Of a stretch of 64,000 bases of DNA, positions 37,154-46,224 are shown piece by piece; position 1 is the first letter of the stretch; each line of letters starts with the position of its first letter. The notes beneath the pieces are model-generated. The model was given only the letters and a program-made list of their open reading frames with translations. It was not told the DNA's origin and did no database searches. The stretch covers positions 3,043,001-3,107,000 of the forward strand of contig NZ_CP088273.1 in the NCBI RefSeq assembly GCF_020731415.2, written 5' to 3'. The stretch is from Phyllobacterium sp. T1293 (GTDB lineage Bacteria; Pseudomonadota; Alphaproteobacteria; Rhizobiales; Rhizobiaceae). A program made the position numbers and the translations under genes.

Positions 37154-38554
37154 TTAATACCTGTAGTGGTCCGACTTGAAAGGACCCGTCGGCGTGACGC
37201 CGATATAGGCAGCCTGTTCGTCCGAAAGGGTCGTCAATTTTGCGCCGAGCTTGTCGAGATGCAGGCGCGCGACCTTTTCATCGAGGTGCTTTGGCAGAAC
37301 ATAGACCTCATTCTTGTACTGTTCACCACGGCTATAAAGCTCGATCTGAGCCAGAACCTGATTGGTGAACGAGGCTGACATGACGAAGCTTGGATGACCC
37401 GTGGCATTGCCCAGATTGAGCAGACGACCTTCGGAAAGAAGCAGCATACGCTTGCCATCAGGGAAGGAAATCATGTCGACCTGTGGCTTGATGTTGTTCC
37501 ACTTGAGATTGCGCAATGCCGAGACCTGAATCTCGTTGTCAAAGTGACCGATGTTACCGACGATCACCATGTCCTTCATCTTGCGCATGTCGTCGAGCTT
37601 GATGACATCCTTGTTGCCCGTCGTGGTGATGATGATGTCTGCGGTTGGCGCAGCATCTTCAAGTGTAACCACTTCAAAACCGTCCATGGCGGCCTGCAGG
37701 GCGCAGATCGGATCAACTTCGGTAACCTTGACGCGCGCACCAGCACCGAGCAGCGACTGCGCAGAGCCCTTGCCGACGTCACCATAGCCGCAAACCACGG
37801 CAACCTTGCCAGCCATCATGACGTCGGTGGCGCGGCGGATGCCGTCAACCAGTGATTCCTTGCAGCCATACTTGTTGTCGAACTTCGACTTGGTCACGCT
37901 GTCATTGACGTTGATCGCCGGGAAAGGCAGGAGGCCCTTCTTCTGCAGCTGGTACAGACGGTTCACACCGGTTGTTGTTTCTTCCGTCACGCCCTTGATG
38001 GCATCACGCTGCTTGGTGAAGAAACCTGGGGTTTCCTTCATACGCTTCTTGATCTGGGCAAAGAGAATTTCTTCTTCTTCGCTTTCAGGCTTGGACAGAA
38101 CGTCTTCACCAGCTTCAGCGCGTGCGCCGATCAGAATGTACATGGTGGCATCGCCGCCATCATCGAGAATCATGTTGGAAGGCTGACCATCCGGCCACTG
38201 GAAAATCCTGTCGGTATAGGTCCAATATTCTTCCAGCGACTCACCCTTGACGGCGAAAACCGGAGTGCCAGTTGCAGCGATTGCAGCAGCAGCGTGGTCC
38301 TGTGTCGAGAAGATGTTGCATGATGCCCAGCGCACGGTTGCGCCCAGAGCCTGCAATGTTTCGATCAGGACTGCCGTCTGGATCGTCATGTGAAGCGAAC
38401 CGGTGATGCGCGCGCCCTTGAGTGGCTTGGACGTGCCAAACTCTTCGCGGCTTGCCATCAGGCCCGGCATTTCGGTTTCGGCGATTTCAATTTCCTTGCG
38501 GCCCCATGCGGCCAGCTCAAGGTCCTTGACAATAAAATCCTGGTTATCGGCCAT
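37154..38554 (-). CDS. ahcY: Adenosylhomocysteinase
   Basis: NAD-dependent hydrolysis of S-adenosylhomocysteine to adenosine and homocysteine, relieving product inhibition of methyltransferases. At 466 aa it is the bacterial form with the roughly 40-residue insert. The NAD loop [13 protein letters not shown], the substrate segment [13 protein letters not shown] and the C-terminal KSDHYRY (conserved Lys and Tyr) are present. A long leader with a strong hairpin precedes it. The next gene upstream in the same direction is the MurI-like gene, 142 bp away. Confidence 0.99.
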   Translation of the reverse strand: MADNQDFIVKDLELAAWGRKEIEIAETEMPGLMASREEFGTSKPLKGARITGSLHMTIQTAVLIETLQALGATVRWASCNIFSTQDHAAAAIAATGTPVFAVKGESLEEYWTYTDRIFQWPDGQPSNMILDDGGDATMYILIGARAEAGEDVLSKPESEEEEILFAQIKKRMKETPGFFTKQRDAIKGVTEETTTGVNRLYQLQKKGLLPFPAINVNDSVTKSKFDNKYGCKESLVDGIRRATDVMMAGKVAVVCGYGDVGKGSAQSLLGAGARVKVTEVDPICALQAAMDGFEVVTLEDAAPTADIIITTTGNKDVIKLDDMRKMKDMVIVGNIGHFDNEIQVSALRNLKWNNIKPQVDMISFPDGKRMLLLSEGRLLNLGNATGHPSFVMSASFTNQVLAQIELYSRGEQYKNEVYVLPKHLDEKVARLHLDKLGAKLTTLSDEQAAYIGVTPTGPFKSDHYRY

Positions 38555-38584
38555 CTGTTGTCAGCTCCGTCTTTGTTTTTCGGG

Positions 38585-38611
38585 TCCAGCCGCCATTCCG
38601 AGGCGACCGGA
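38585..38611 (-). promoter_or_regulatory. Hairpin in the ahcY leader
   Basis: On the minus strand TCCGGTCGCC pairs with GGCGGCTGGA (10 bp with two G-T pairs) around a 7-base loop, about 30 bases before the ahcY start. It lacks a T run, so it is not a simple terminator. It could be a cis-acting RNA element, but it does not match the SAH or SAM riboswitch cores that I know. Confidence 0.35.
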
Positions 38612-38696
38612 GGTGGCTGTTGACTATCAGATTAGGGTGGATCGCACAATGGGATATAAAGAAATCCTTATGCGTGCATATCCGAACGCATTGGTT

Positions 38697-39494
38697 CTAT
38701 TGAAAAGACGGCGGGACGATACGGATTGGAATATCAATCTGCAGCTTTGCCAGCATCGCCCGGAATGCATCCGCAGGGTATTCCGGGCTTTCTGTCACCA
38801 GCGCATTCGTCGTGCCGGAACCTGATGTTCCCGCGCCAATCGTTTGGACAATCGCCTCAGCCGGATCAAGAAACCGGCATGACGGGCGGCCCTTCTCAAA
38901 ATAGGAACGCAGCCATGGCAAATGCGTGCTCGACAGGGTGAGCACATCGATATCAGGATGATCCAGAAAAACGTCGCGCAGAAAATCATCAACCTTTCGC
39001 TGCGTCTCAAAGGGATCGAAGAGAAAGTCGCCATTTTCAACACGATCAACCATGGGAGAGGCATTGATCAACGCAACGGCGTCCAGATCTTTCGTTTGCT
39101 TGCCGACAAATTGCCTCAGCTGCGGGCTCTCGACCATGGATTGAACACCCATGATACCGACCTTGCCGGTTTGGGTTTCAGTCAAAGCGTCTGCCAGAGG
39201 GGGCAAAACACCAAAAAGCGGCACCTCCACCATGGATTTCAACTCATCCATGACCGTGATGGACGGCACATTGGACGCAACAATAATGGCTGACGGCTCA
39301 TGCTGCGACAGGAATCGCATCGTCCTGTCCATGACAGTCAGAAGCTCGTCACGGGTTTTCCGTCCATAGGGGAAACTCGCACGATCAGCGAAATAGAGAA
39401 TGTCCTGCTTTGGCAGTCTACGCCGGATCAGATCAACGATCGCATAGCTACCAATACCCGCATCAAACACCGCAATCGGACGGACAAGCGACAA
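38697..39494 (-). CDS. Glutamate racemase (MurI) homologue lacking both catalytic cysteines
   Basis: About 265-aa protein of the Asp/Glu racemase superfamily. MurI landmarks are recognisable in order: RPIAVFDAGIGS (Asp 11), YFADRASFPYGRKT, IIVASNVPS and LSSTHLPW. In active MurI the last two motifs carry the proton-transfer cysteines (ACNTA and GCTH); here both are Ser (residues 74 and 189), while the His after the second is kept. It is therefore probably not a working racemase of the usual kind. No ATG is available; a TTG at 39494, just after the HPr stop, gives the best N-terminus, but TTG at 39512 or 39536 is possible. It follows ptsH directly. Confidence 0.8.
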   Translation of the reverse strand: MSLVRPIAVFDAGIGSYAIVDLIRRRLPKQDILYFADRASFPYGRKTRDELLTVMDRTMRFLSQHEPSAIIVASNVPSITVMDELKSMVEVPLFGVLPPLADALTETQTGKVGIMGVQSMVESPQLRQFVGKQTKDLDAVALINASPMVDRVENGDFLFDPFETQRKVDDFLRDVFLDHPDIDVLTLSSTHLPWLRSYFEKGRPSCRFLDPAEAIVQTIGAGTSGSGTTNALVTESPEYPADAFRAMLAKLQIDIPIRIVPPSFQ

Positions 39495-39495
39495 A

Positions 39496-39810
39496 TCAGG
39501 CTTCTTCGCCAAATTTGTCGGCAATGAGCGCGCCAAGTGCCATCATGACGTCGCTGGCCTGACGGCCTGACGCGCTGACCTTGATGCAACACCCCGGTGA
39601 AGCGGCGAGCATCATCAATCCCATGATGGAGGTTCCACCCACGGTCATGCCGTCCTTCTCGACGCGCACATGGGCATCGTAGCCATCGACGAGCTGGACG
39701 AATTTGGCAGAAGCACGCGCATGCAACCCGCGCCGGTTGACGATCTCGAAAGATGACACCAGTGCATTATCAGGATCGAATGTTCCGGTGGTTTCTCCTG
39801 TCAGGCGCAT
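39496..39810 (-). CDS. ptsH: HPr family phosphocarrier protein
   Basis: Phosphocarrier of the PTS-type signalling chain; in alphaproteobacteria it usually serves regulation rather than sugar import. The active His 30 is in RRGLHARASAKFV, and the HprK target Ser is residue 61 in GGTSIMGLMML. At 104 aa it carries an N-terminal extension of about 15 residues beyond E. coli HPr. It lies 13 bp after the EIIA gene. Enzyme I is not in this window. Confidence 0.97.
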   Translation of the reverse strand: MRLTGETTGTFDPDNALVSSFEIVNRRGLHARASAKFVQLVDGYDAHVRVEKDGMTVGGTSIMGLMMLAASPGCCIKVSASGRQASDVMMALGALIADKFGEEA

Positions 39811-39823
39811 GCTTGTTCAACCT

Positions 39824-40225
39824 CTATTTGGCTGTCAGCACCTGACTGGCCACATTGATGTATTTACGTCCGGCATCCTGACCTTCGCGCAGCGACGCAG
39901 CCATGTCATTGGTCACGCGCACGCTGGAAAGCTTGATCAGCATGGGCAGGTTGACGCCGGCTATGACCTCGATCCGCCCCGATTCCATCACCGAAATTGC
40001 CAGATTGGACGGAGTTCCGCCAAACATATCTGTCAAAATAATGACGCCATTGCCGCTGTCAGCACGCGCCACGGCGTCGACAATGTCGCGCCTGCGTTGC
40101 TCCATATCATCATCGGCACCGATTGAGACGGTTTCCAAATACTCCTGCTGGCCGACAACATGCTCAACAGCATGATGAAATTCTTCGGCCAGTCTTCCGT
40201 GCGTCACAAGCACGAGTCCGATCAT
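39824..40225 (-). CDS. PTS EIIA-Man-type protein
   Basis: 133-aa EIIA domain of the mannose class. His 9 in MIGLVLVTHG is the phosphorylation site, and ILTDMFGGTPSNLA is the family core. No EIIB or EIIC transporter domain is nearby. This lone EIIA, often annotated ManX or PtsM in rhizobia, is taken to be a regulatory end point that receives phosphate from HPr. The ATG at 40225 with AGGAG upstream is preferred to an earlier in-frame start. Confidence 0.93.
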   Translation of the reverse strand: MIGLVLVTHGRLAEEFHHAVEHVVGQQEYLETVSIGADDDMEQRRRDIVDAVARADSGNGVIILTDMFGGTPSNLAISVMESGRIEVIAGVNLPMLIKLSSVRVTNDMAASLREGQDAGRKYINVASQVLTAK

Positions 40226-40409
40226 TCTGAAACTGCTCCTGTCGCGCCAGCCCATTGGGATCAGGCTTTTTTCTGCGCATTGAATGCCCCACTTGGCAGG
40301 TGTCGCATTTTGGCAGGACGAATTGCGAAGGCAAGCGGAAAAATGACTTGAGGGTAAGTGTCAGTCATTTTATCGCAGGCCAATAACGCAACCAATTGAT
40401 CTTAATATA

Positions 40410-40868
40410 TTATTTTTTCCAGACAGGCCGAAAAAGCCTGGCTTCAACGGCACGGCAGGCAGCATTTATTGCCCATTTTGGCAGAATAAGATGTGCGATT
40501 GCGACGCCGTGAAGACAAGTTATAGCATCTTCGCCAAAACGAACCGATTGGTTCGGTTCGACCAGATCGACCACAAGGTGAATGACAGCGCTTTCTTCAA
40601 AATCTGCAGCGTGTAAACCCGACCCACGTACTTCCAGACCGCCATGTAGGGCAAGCGGCGGTGTACAAAGCAGGCGACCTGACTGCGCGCGAATACGGCA
40701 CTGATCATCACTGACAAGCATTGCGAACATGCCTCTATAAGCAGCGCGATCCATAAGCGCCCGAACGAGCGATGATTTTCCCGATCCCGAGTTTCCGCGA
40801 ACAAGCACGCCCCGGTCACCGACGAGCACGGCGCTGGCATGAATCAGCTCACCATCTTCGCTCGGCAT
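40410..40868 (-). CDS. hprK: HPr kinase/phosphorylase, short alphaproteobacterial form
   Basis: 152-aa protein equal to the catalytic C-terminal domain only of HprK, which phosphorylates HPr on Ser; the N-terminal domain of the roughly 310-aa Firmicute enzyme is absent, as usual in alphaproteobacteria. Walker A RGNSGSGKSS is at residues 24-33. The signature region is VDLVEPNQSVRFGE. The start overlaps the chvG stop by one base (TGATG), tying HPr phosphorylation to the ChvGI operon. Confidence 0.94.
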   Translation of the reverse strand: MPSEDGELIHASAVLVGDRGVLVRGNSGSGKSSLVRALMDRAAYRGMFAMLVSDDQCRIRAQSGRLLCTPPLALHGGLEVRGSGLHAADFEESAVIHLVVDLVEPNQSVRFGEDAITCLHGVAIAHLILPKWAINAACRAVEARLFRPVWKK

Positions 40869-42655
40869 CAGATCTCGGCCGGTAGAATCGCGGTGAAGCG
40901 GGCACCGAGATAATTTTCAGCATCGTTCGGATCGATAATATTTTCCGCATTCAACGTGCCGCCGTGAGCCTCAATGATCTGTCGGCTGATGGAAAGACCA
41001 AGGCCGGAATTCTGGCCAAAAGCTTCGCCCGACGGCCGATCCGTATAGAATCGCTCAAAAATACGATCAATCTGCTCAACACGAATGCCCGGTCCATTGT
41101 CTTCGACCAGAATGCGGACACGATCACCCATATGTTGTAGTGAAACGGTGATGGCCCCGTGTTCTTCCGGCACAAAAGAACGCGCATTTTCAACCAGGTT
41201 GGAGACAACCTGACCAAGGCGCAGATCATGGCCAACAACGAAAAAGCCCTTTTTGTTTGGTGGTAGCTTGCCCACCACAAAGTCGATTTGCGTGTCTTTC
41301 TTGTTGCGACGCACTTCGCGCGCGGCCGTCACCAGATTGCCAAGCAGGAACTTGAGATCCACATGCTCCGAATCTTCGCGTGCCAGTTCCGCGTCCAGAC
41401 GCGAAGCATCGGAAATATCCGTGATAAGACGATCCAGCCGACGCACATCGTGCTGGATGACATCAAGCAGCCGCTTGCGTGAATCATCATTCTTGGCCAG
41501 CGGCAAAGTCTCCACCGCACTTCGAAGCGACGTCAGCGGGTTCTTCAGTTCGTGGCTGACATCAGCGGCAAAACTCTCGATCGATTCAATACGGGCATAG
41601 AGCGCATTGGTCATGTCGCGGATAGAGGTGGACAGATGCCCGATCTCATCCTGACGTTCAGAAAAATCAGGAATTTCCTCGCGGTTTTTTACGCCGTGGC
41701 GTACGCGATCCGCTGCGGCGGCAAGACGGCGGAGCGGATTGGCAATCGTTGAGGCCAGAAACAGCGAAAGAATGGCCATAACCAGCGCGGCAACGGTAAA
41801 CACTCGAATAATCGCATAGCGTTCGCCCTGAACGATCTTATCGATATCGCCGCCTTCGGTGGAAAGCAGCAGAACGCCAAGTACGGCGCGGAAGCGCTGA
41901 ATCGGCACGGCAACCGAGACAATCTGCTCACCCTTTTCCGTCATGCGGACAATGGTGGCGGGTTGTCCGGTCAGTGCCTTGACGATTTCAGGGAAGGACG
42001 CACCGTTACCACCGGGTTGCTCCTGATAGATCGGCAGATCGCTCCGGCGAAGCAGCCGGGTCATGCGATTGGTAAGCCGCTCCAGAAACGTGGGCTGATC
42101 TCCCTCAATGGGCGGCAGTTCGTAACGCAGCACCTGACCGCGCGAATAAAGATGGCGAGAATCCAGCAGGAGATTGGAATCGCGATCGTAAATACGCGCG
42201 CGGGTTCGGGTTGGCTGGATAAGTTGCCGCAATACAGGGGCAACCCTTTCCGGGTTGATCGGGAAATCAAGGTTATCCAGCACATCCGGCGATGGCGTTA
42301 TGCTCTGCCCGGCCTGCAGCTCCAGCAGCTTCTCCGGATCAACCGAGATGGAATTTGTATCGACAGTGGCTTCCGAGGCTATGGCCGCCGCGATGATCTC
42401 ACCCTGCGTCATCAGGCTTTCGACACGGGCGTCAATCAACCCGTCGCGGAACTGATTGAGATACATGATGCCGGACAAGAGCACGGCCAGACCCGCAAGA
42501 TTGAGAAACAGAATACGGCGGGTCAGGCTTGAAAACAGATAATTGCCAAACAACCGATTGAGCGGTTGCAGGAATCGCCTCACGGCAAGCGAACGCTTCC
42601 GGCGCATGACGGCGCTCTTGCGCGTAACATTGCTGCCCTGGAGTCCGGCTACCAT
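40868..42655 (-). CDS. chvG: Sensor histidine kinase ChvG (BvrS/ExoS-type)
   Basis: 595-aa membrane sensor of the ChvG/ChvI system, which responds to acid and envelope stress and is needed for host interaction in Agrobacterium, Brucella and Sinorhizobium. A first membrane helix is at about 47-65, a periplasmic domain follows (about 66-282) and a second helix is at about 283-303; then come HAMP (304-358) and the kinase. H368 is in the H-box DVSHELKNPL, with N-box NLVENARSF and G-boxes VEDNGPGI and NSGLGLSIS intact. It is 146 bp downstream of chvI. Confidence 0.97.
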   Translation of the reverse strand: MVAGLQGSNVTRKSAVMRRKRSLAVRRFLQPLNRLFGNYLFSSLTRRILFLNLAGLAVLLSGIMYLNQFRDGLIDARVESLMTQGEIIAAAIASEATVDTNSISVDPEKLLELQAGQSITPSPDVLDNLDFPINPERVAPVLRQLIQPTRTRARIYDRDSNLLLDSRHLYSRGQVLRYELPPIEGDQPTFLERLTNRMTRLLRRSDLPIYQEQPGGNGASFPEIVKALTGQPATIVRMTEKGEQIVSVAVPIQRFRAVLGVLLLSTEGGDIDKIVQGERYAIIRVFTVAALVMAILSLFLASTIANPLRRLAAAADRVRHGVKNREEIPDFSERQDEIGHLSTSIRDMTNALYARIESIESFAADVSHELKNPLTSLRSAVETLPLAKNDDSRKRLLDVIQHDVRRLDRLITDISDASRLDAELAREDSEHVDLKFLLGNLVTAAREVRRNKKDTQIDFVVGKLPPNKKGFFVVGHDLRLGQVVSNLVENARSFVPEEHGAITVSLQHMGDRVRILVEDNGPGIRVEQIDRIFERFYTDRPSGEAFGQNSGLGLSISRQIIEAHGGTLNAENIIDPNDAENYLGARFTAILPAEI

Positions 42656-42729
42656 TTCTGCCTCAGAATATCGTAAATGGGCTGTCTCATCGCACTCATA
42701 ACGCGCCGAGACAATCTTATTCTACAGGG

Positions 42730-42762
42730 GATCACGCATGCGCGAAATTCCCATGCGTGATC
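42730..42762. promoter_or_regulatory. Perfect hairpin between chvI and chvG
   Basis: GATCACGCATG (42730-42740) and CATGCGTGATC (42752-42762) form an 11-bp perfect stem with an 11-base loop in the 146-bp chvI-chvG spacer. On the minus strand it lacks a T run, so a processing or attenuation role, or a protein site, is more likely than a full terminator. Confidence 0.45.
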
Positions 42763-42801
42763 TTTAGCCCATTTATACGCAAACAACAGGTATAATCAGG
42801 A

Positions 42802-43503
42802 TCACGTTTCCCTGAAACGATACCCGACGCCGTACAATGTCTCGATCATATCGAAATCATCGTCGACGACTTTGAACTTCTTGCGCAGGCGCTTGATGTG
42901 ACTGTCAATCGTCCGATCATCCACATAGACCTGCTCATCATAGGCCGCATCCATCAAGGCATCACGGCTTTTGACAACGCCGGGGCGCTGGGCCAGTGAG
43001 TGCAGAATGAGGAATTCTGTGACAGTCAAGGTGACTGGCTCACCCATCCAGGTGCAGGTGTGGCGTTCCTGATCCATGACAAGCTGACCACGTTCCAGCG
43101 ATTTGGCCTGCGGGCTGCCGGGCTTGGCTGCACCTTCACGCGCAGCAACACGGCGCAATACCGCCTTGACGCGTTCGACCAGAAGACGCTGTGAAAACGG
43201 CTTGGTGATGAAATCATCCGCGCCCATCTTGAGGCCGAAGAGTTCATCGATCTCGTCGTCCTTGGACGTCAGGAAGATAACAGGCAGGTCGGACTTCTGG
43301 CGCAGACGGCGCAGAAGTTCCATTCCATCCATGCGCGGCATCTTGATATCGAAAATAGCAAGATTTGGCGGACGAGCCATCAGGCCATCGAGTGCTGAAG
43401 CGCCGTCGGTATAAGTCTCGACACGATAACCTTCCGATTCAAGCGCAATCGATACGGACGTCAGAATATTGCGATCGTCATCAACGAGCGCGATGGTCTG
43501 CAT
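42802..43503 (-). CDS. chvI: Response regulator ChvI (BvrR-type)
   Basis: OmpR/PhoB-class regulator of 233 aa. The receiver has D52 in [11 protein letters not shown] with conserved acidic DDD at 8-10 and Lys in KPFSQRLL; the C-terminal winged helix includes [17 protein letters not shown] and ends in the typical GVGYRFRE. It is paired with chvG. I chose the ATG at 43503 ([10 protein letters not shown]), which fits OmpR-family N-termini; longer in-frame starts exist upstream. Confidence 0.98.
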   Translation of the reverse strand: MQTIALVDDDRNILTSVSIALESEGYRVETYTDGASALDGLMARPPNLAIFDIKMPRMDGMELLRRLRQKSDLPVIFLTSKDDEIDELFGLKMGADDFITKPFSQRLLVERVKAVLRRVAAREGAAKPGSPQAKSLERGQLVMDQERHTCTWMGEPVTLTVTEFLILHSLAQRPGVVKSRDALMDAAYDEQVYVDDRTIDSHIKRLRKKFKVVDDDFDMIETLYGVGYRFRET

Positions 43504-43700
43504 TGCGGGTACTTCCCTCATGCCCTGCTTTTCCTTGTTTAAAAGGTTAAATCCGATCGTGCTTGTGCCGGACAAATTAGGTACAAAATGTGGCACAGAT
43601 CGAAAGTCATGTCATCCCGTGTCATTTTCACACGACAATTGCAGGCAATTGCTGAAGTCTTATCCATCAATTTCGGCCGGAAAAGCAGATAAAAACGGGT

Positions 43701-44426
43701 CTACCGCCCATTCTTTTCGCGCCAGACAGCAAATTCAGCTTTGGGTTTGTCGCTTGTTGCAGGGTAAAGCCCGATGATTGAAGCGCCATCCATCACCTGT
43801 TCAGTGACGAAATCTTCATAGGCTGTCATTTCAACTGTTTCATCGGCTATCTCGTCCGCAAGATGCTGGGGTATGACAATGACACCTTCATTATCGCCGA
43901 CCAGTACATCGCCAGGAAACACCGCAACATCGCCGCAGCCAATCGGCACATTGATGTCATAGGCCTGATGATGTGTGAGATTGGTGGGGGCCGATGGCCG
44001 GTTGTGATAGGCATGGATAGACAGACCGGCAATTTCCGGACTGTCGCGGAAGCCGCCATCAGTGACAACACCTGCAACGCCGCGAACCTGCAACCGCGAG
44101 ATCAGAATGGAACCTGCCGAGGCTGCACGCGCATCTTTGCGGCTGTCCATGACAAGGACAGCGCCCGTCGGACACTGCTCGACGGCAGCGCGTTGCGGAT
44201 GATTGGGATTCTTGAACACGTCGATGGTGTTCAGGTCTTCACGCGCCGGGATATACCGCAAAGTGAAGGCCTGCCCGACCATATTCCTGCTTTTCACAGA
44301 AAGCGGGCGGACGTCCTGAATAAACTGGTTGCGTAGTCCACGTTTGAACAGCGCCGTGGCGATGGTCGGCGTCGCGACACCCATCAGTTTTTCGCACGTT
44401 TCTGGCTTTAGATCATAGTTTGTCAT
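43701..44426 (-). CDS. RraA family protein, probable aldolase-type catabolic enzyme
   Basis: 241-aa member of the RraA/HMG-aldolase-like family. Besides the RNase E inhibitor RraA, it includes Mg-dependent pyruvate aldolases such as 4-hydroxy-4-methyl-2-oxoglutarate aldolase. The signature GVVTDGGFRDSPEI holds the Arg and Asp used by the aldolases, and FTLRYIPAREDLN lies near the N-terminus. It is the last gene of the cassette, 15 bp after the IlvD/Edd dehydratase. Such a pair would turn an aldonate into a 2-keto-3-deoxy acid and then split it. The aldolase role is inference. Confidence 0.82.
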   Translation of the reverse strand: MTNYDLKPETCEKLMGVATPTIATALFKRGLRNQFIQDVRPLSVKSRNMVGQAFTLRYIPAREDLNTIDVFKNPNHPQRAAVEQCPTGAVLVMDSRKDARAASAGSILISRLQVRGVAGVVTDGGFRDSPEIAGLSIHAYHNRPSAPTNLTHHQAYDINVPIGCGDVAVFPGDVLVGDNEGVIVIPQHLADEIADETVEMTAYEDFVTEQVMDGASIIGLYPATSDKPKAEFAVWREKNGR

Positions 44427-44441
44427 GTCAGATCCTTGGGG

Positions 44442-46178
44442 TCAGTAGATATCTGGTTCAGGGGCGGATGGTCCGAATCGTGTTTCAAGAAAATCAAAAT
44501 CCGCGCCCGTATCGGCCTGCCCCACATGACGGGCAAACATCCAGCCATAGCCTCGTCCGGCTTTCTCGGCTGGTTTTACCCAGTTCCGGCGGCGGTTTTC
44601 GAGTTCGCTATCATCAACAAGCATGTCGATCCGGCGTGCGTTCAGGTCGAGCCTGATAATATCGCCCGTTTTCAAAAGCGCGAGCGGGCCGCCCACATGT
44701 GACTCGGGCGAGACATGGAGAACACAAGCACCATAACTGGTGCCGCTCATCCGGGCATCGGAAAGGCGAAGCATGTCGCGATAGCCCTGTTTTAACAGAG
44801 CCTTTGGCATAGGCAGCATGCCCCATTCAGGCATGCCGGGCCCTCCCTGCGGTCCGGCGCCGCGCAGCACAAGAACGTGGTCCGGCGTCACATCCAGATT
44901 CTCATCATCAATCGCGGCTTTCATCTCGGGATAGCTGTCAAACACAAGGGCGGGGCCCTCATGTTGATGAAAACGCGGATCGCAGGCGGCAGGTTTTATC
45001 ACTGCCCCGGTTGGCGCCAGATTGCCTTTGAGCACTGCAAGCGAGCCCTCCTGATACACAGGGTTATCAAGCGAGCGGATGACATCATTATTGAAACACT
45101 CTGCTCCTTCCAATGTTTCTCCCAGCGTTCGTCCGGAGACGGTAAGCACGGAAAGATCCAGCTTGCTGGCAAGCTTAGCCATAAGCGCCCGCAGGCCTCC
45201 GGCGTAGTAGAAATCCTCCATCAGATAGGTATTGCCGGTTGGCCTTATGTTGGCGAGAACGGGCGTTGTGCGACCCGCACTGTCGAGATCATCCATTGTC
45301 AGGTTCACACCGGCACGGCGGGCCATGGCAACCAGATGAACAATAGCGTTGGTTGAGCAGCCCGTGGCCATAGCCACCGCAACCGCGTTATCGACAGCCG
45401 CCTTCGTCAGAATTTTGCCGGGAACAAGATTTTCCCACACCATATTGACGATACGCCGCCCAACGGCGGATGACATGCGGATATGGTTCGAATCTGCCGC
45501 AGGTATTGAACTTGCTCCGGGCAATGTCAGCCCCATGGCCTCGGCGATTGCTGTCATGGTGCTCGCCGTCCCCATGGTCATGCAGTGTCCATAGGATCGG
45601 GCAATCCCTGCCTCCACCTCAACCCATTCTTCAGTCGAAAGATTACCGGCACGTCGCTCGTCCCAGAATTTCCAGGCATCGGAGCCCGAGCCCAAAGCTT
45701 TGCCGCGATAATTGCCACGCAACATCGGTCCGGCGGGCAGATAGATCATGGGCAAGCCGGCGCTCAATGCGCCCATGACCAGCCCCGGCGTGGTCTTGTC
45801 ACAACCGCCCATCAACACAGCGCCATCGACCGGATGGGAGCGCAGCAATTCCTCGGCCTCCATGGCCAGCATGTTGCGATAAAGCATGGTCGTTGGTTTG
45901 ACATAGCTTTCGGACAGCGACAGCGCTGGCAATTCCAGAGGAAATCCTCCCGCCTGAAATACACCGCGCTTTACGTCTTCAACGCGATGCTTGAAGTGTG
46001 CATGGCACGGATTGGCATCGGACCAGGTGTTGAGGATAGCAATCACAGGTTTGCCAGCCCACTCTTCCGGCGCATAGCCCATCTGCATCGTTCTTGAGCG
46101 GTGCCCGGAACTGCGCAGATCATCCGGGGCGAACCAGCGCGCGCTCCTCAACATGTCCTGTGTTTTCTTGACTGTCAT
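44442..46178 (-). CDS. IlvD/Edd family dehydratase (sugar-acid dehydratase type)
   Basis: 578-aa iron-sulfur dehydratase. The family includes dihydroxy-acid dehydratase (IlvD), 6-phosphogluconate dehydratase (Edd) and L-arabonate or xylonate dehydratases. Cluster cysteines are in LNTWSDANPCHAHF, LMGGCDKTTPG and YGHCMTMGTASTM, and the C-terminal RLSDARMSGTSYG is the substrate-site motif. Its isolation from other branched-chain genes and its catabolic context point to an aldonate dehydratase. The ATG at 46178 has GAGG eight bases upstream. It lies 46 bp after the permease gene. Confidence 0.9.
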   Translation of the reverse strand: MTVKKTQDMLRSARWFAPDDLRSSGHRSRTMQMGYAPEEWAGKPVIAILNTWSDANPCHAHFKHRVEDVKRGVFQAGGFPLELPALSLSESYVKPTTMLYRNMLAMEAEELLRSHPVDGAVLMGGCDKTTPGLVMGALSAGLPMIYLPAGPMLRGNYRGKALGSGSDAWKFWDERRAGNLSTEEWVEVEAGIARSYGHCMTMGTASTMTAIAEAMGLTLPGASSIPAADSNHIRMSSAVGRRIVNMVWENLVPGKILTKAAVDNAVAVAMATGCSTNAIVHLVAMARRAGVNLTMDDLDSAGRTTPVLANIRPTGNTYLMEDFYYAGGLRALMAKLASKLDLSVLTVSGRTLGETLEGAECFNNDVIRSLDNPVYQEGSLAVLKGNLAPTGAVIKPAACDPRFHQHEGPALVFDSYPEMKAAIDDENLDVTPDHVLVLRGAGPQGGPGMPEWGMLPMPKALLKQGYRDMLRLSDARMSGTSYGACVLHVSPESHVGGPLALLKTGDIIRLDLNARRIDMLVDDSELENRRRNWVKPAEKAGRGYGWMFARHVGQADTGADFDFLETRFGPSAPEPDIY

Positions 46179-46224
46179 GATCAAACCTCGAAGCGTATGC
46201 GGTTTTGGCGGAAGGAAAATCTGA

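Noticed and set aside
37140..37160. CtrA-type TTAA pair near the ahcY stop, possibly for divL
   Set aside because: The TTAA boxes have a 4-base gap rather than 7, and they lie in the ahcY stop region.
38555..38696. SAH riboswitch before ahcY
   Set aside because: A hairpin is present, but the conserved SAH aptamer core could not be matched by eye, so only a generic leader structure is reported.
43701..44426. Annotation as RNase E inhibitor RraA
   Set aside because: The protein is longer than RraA, and its coupling to a sugar-acid dehydratase favours a catabolic aldolase-like role.
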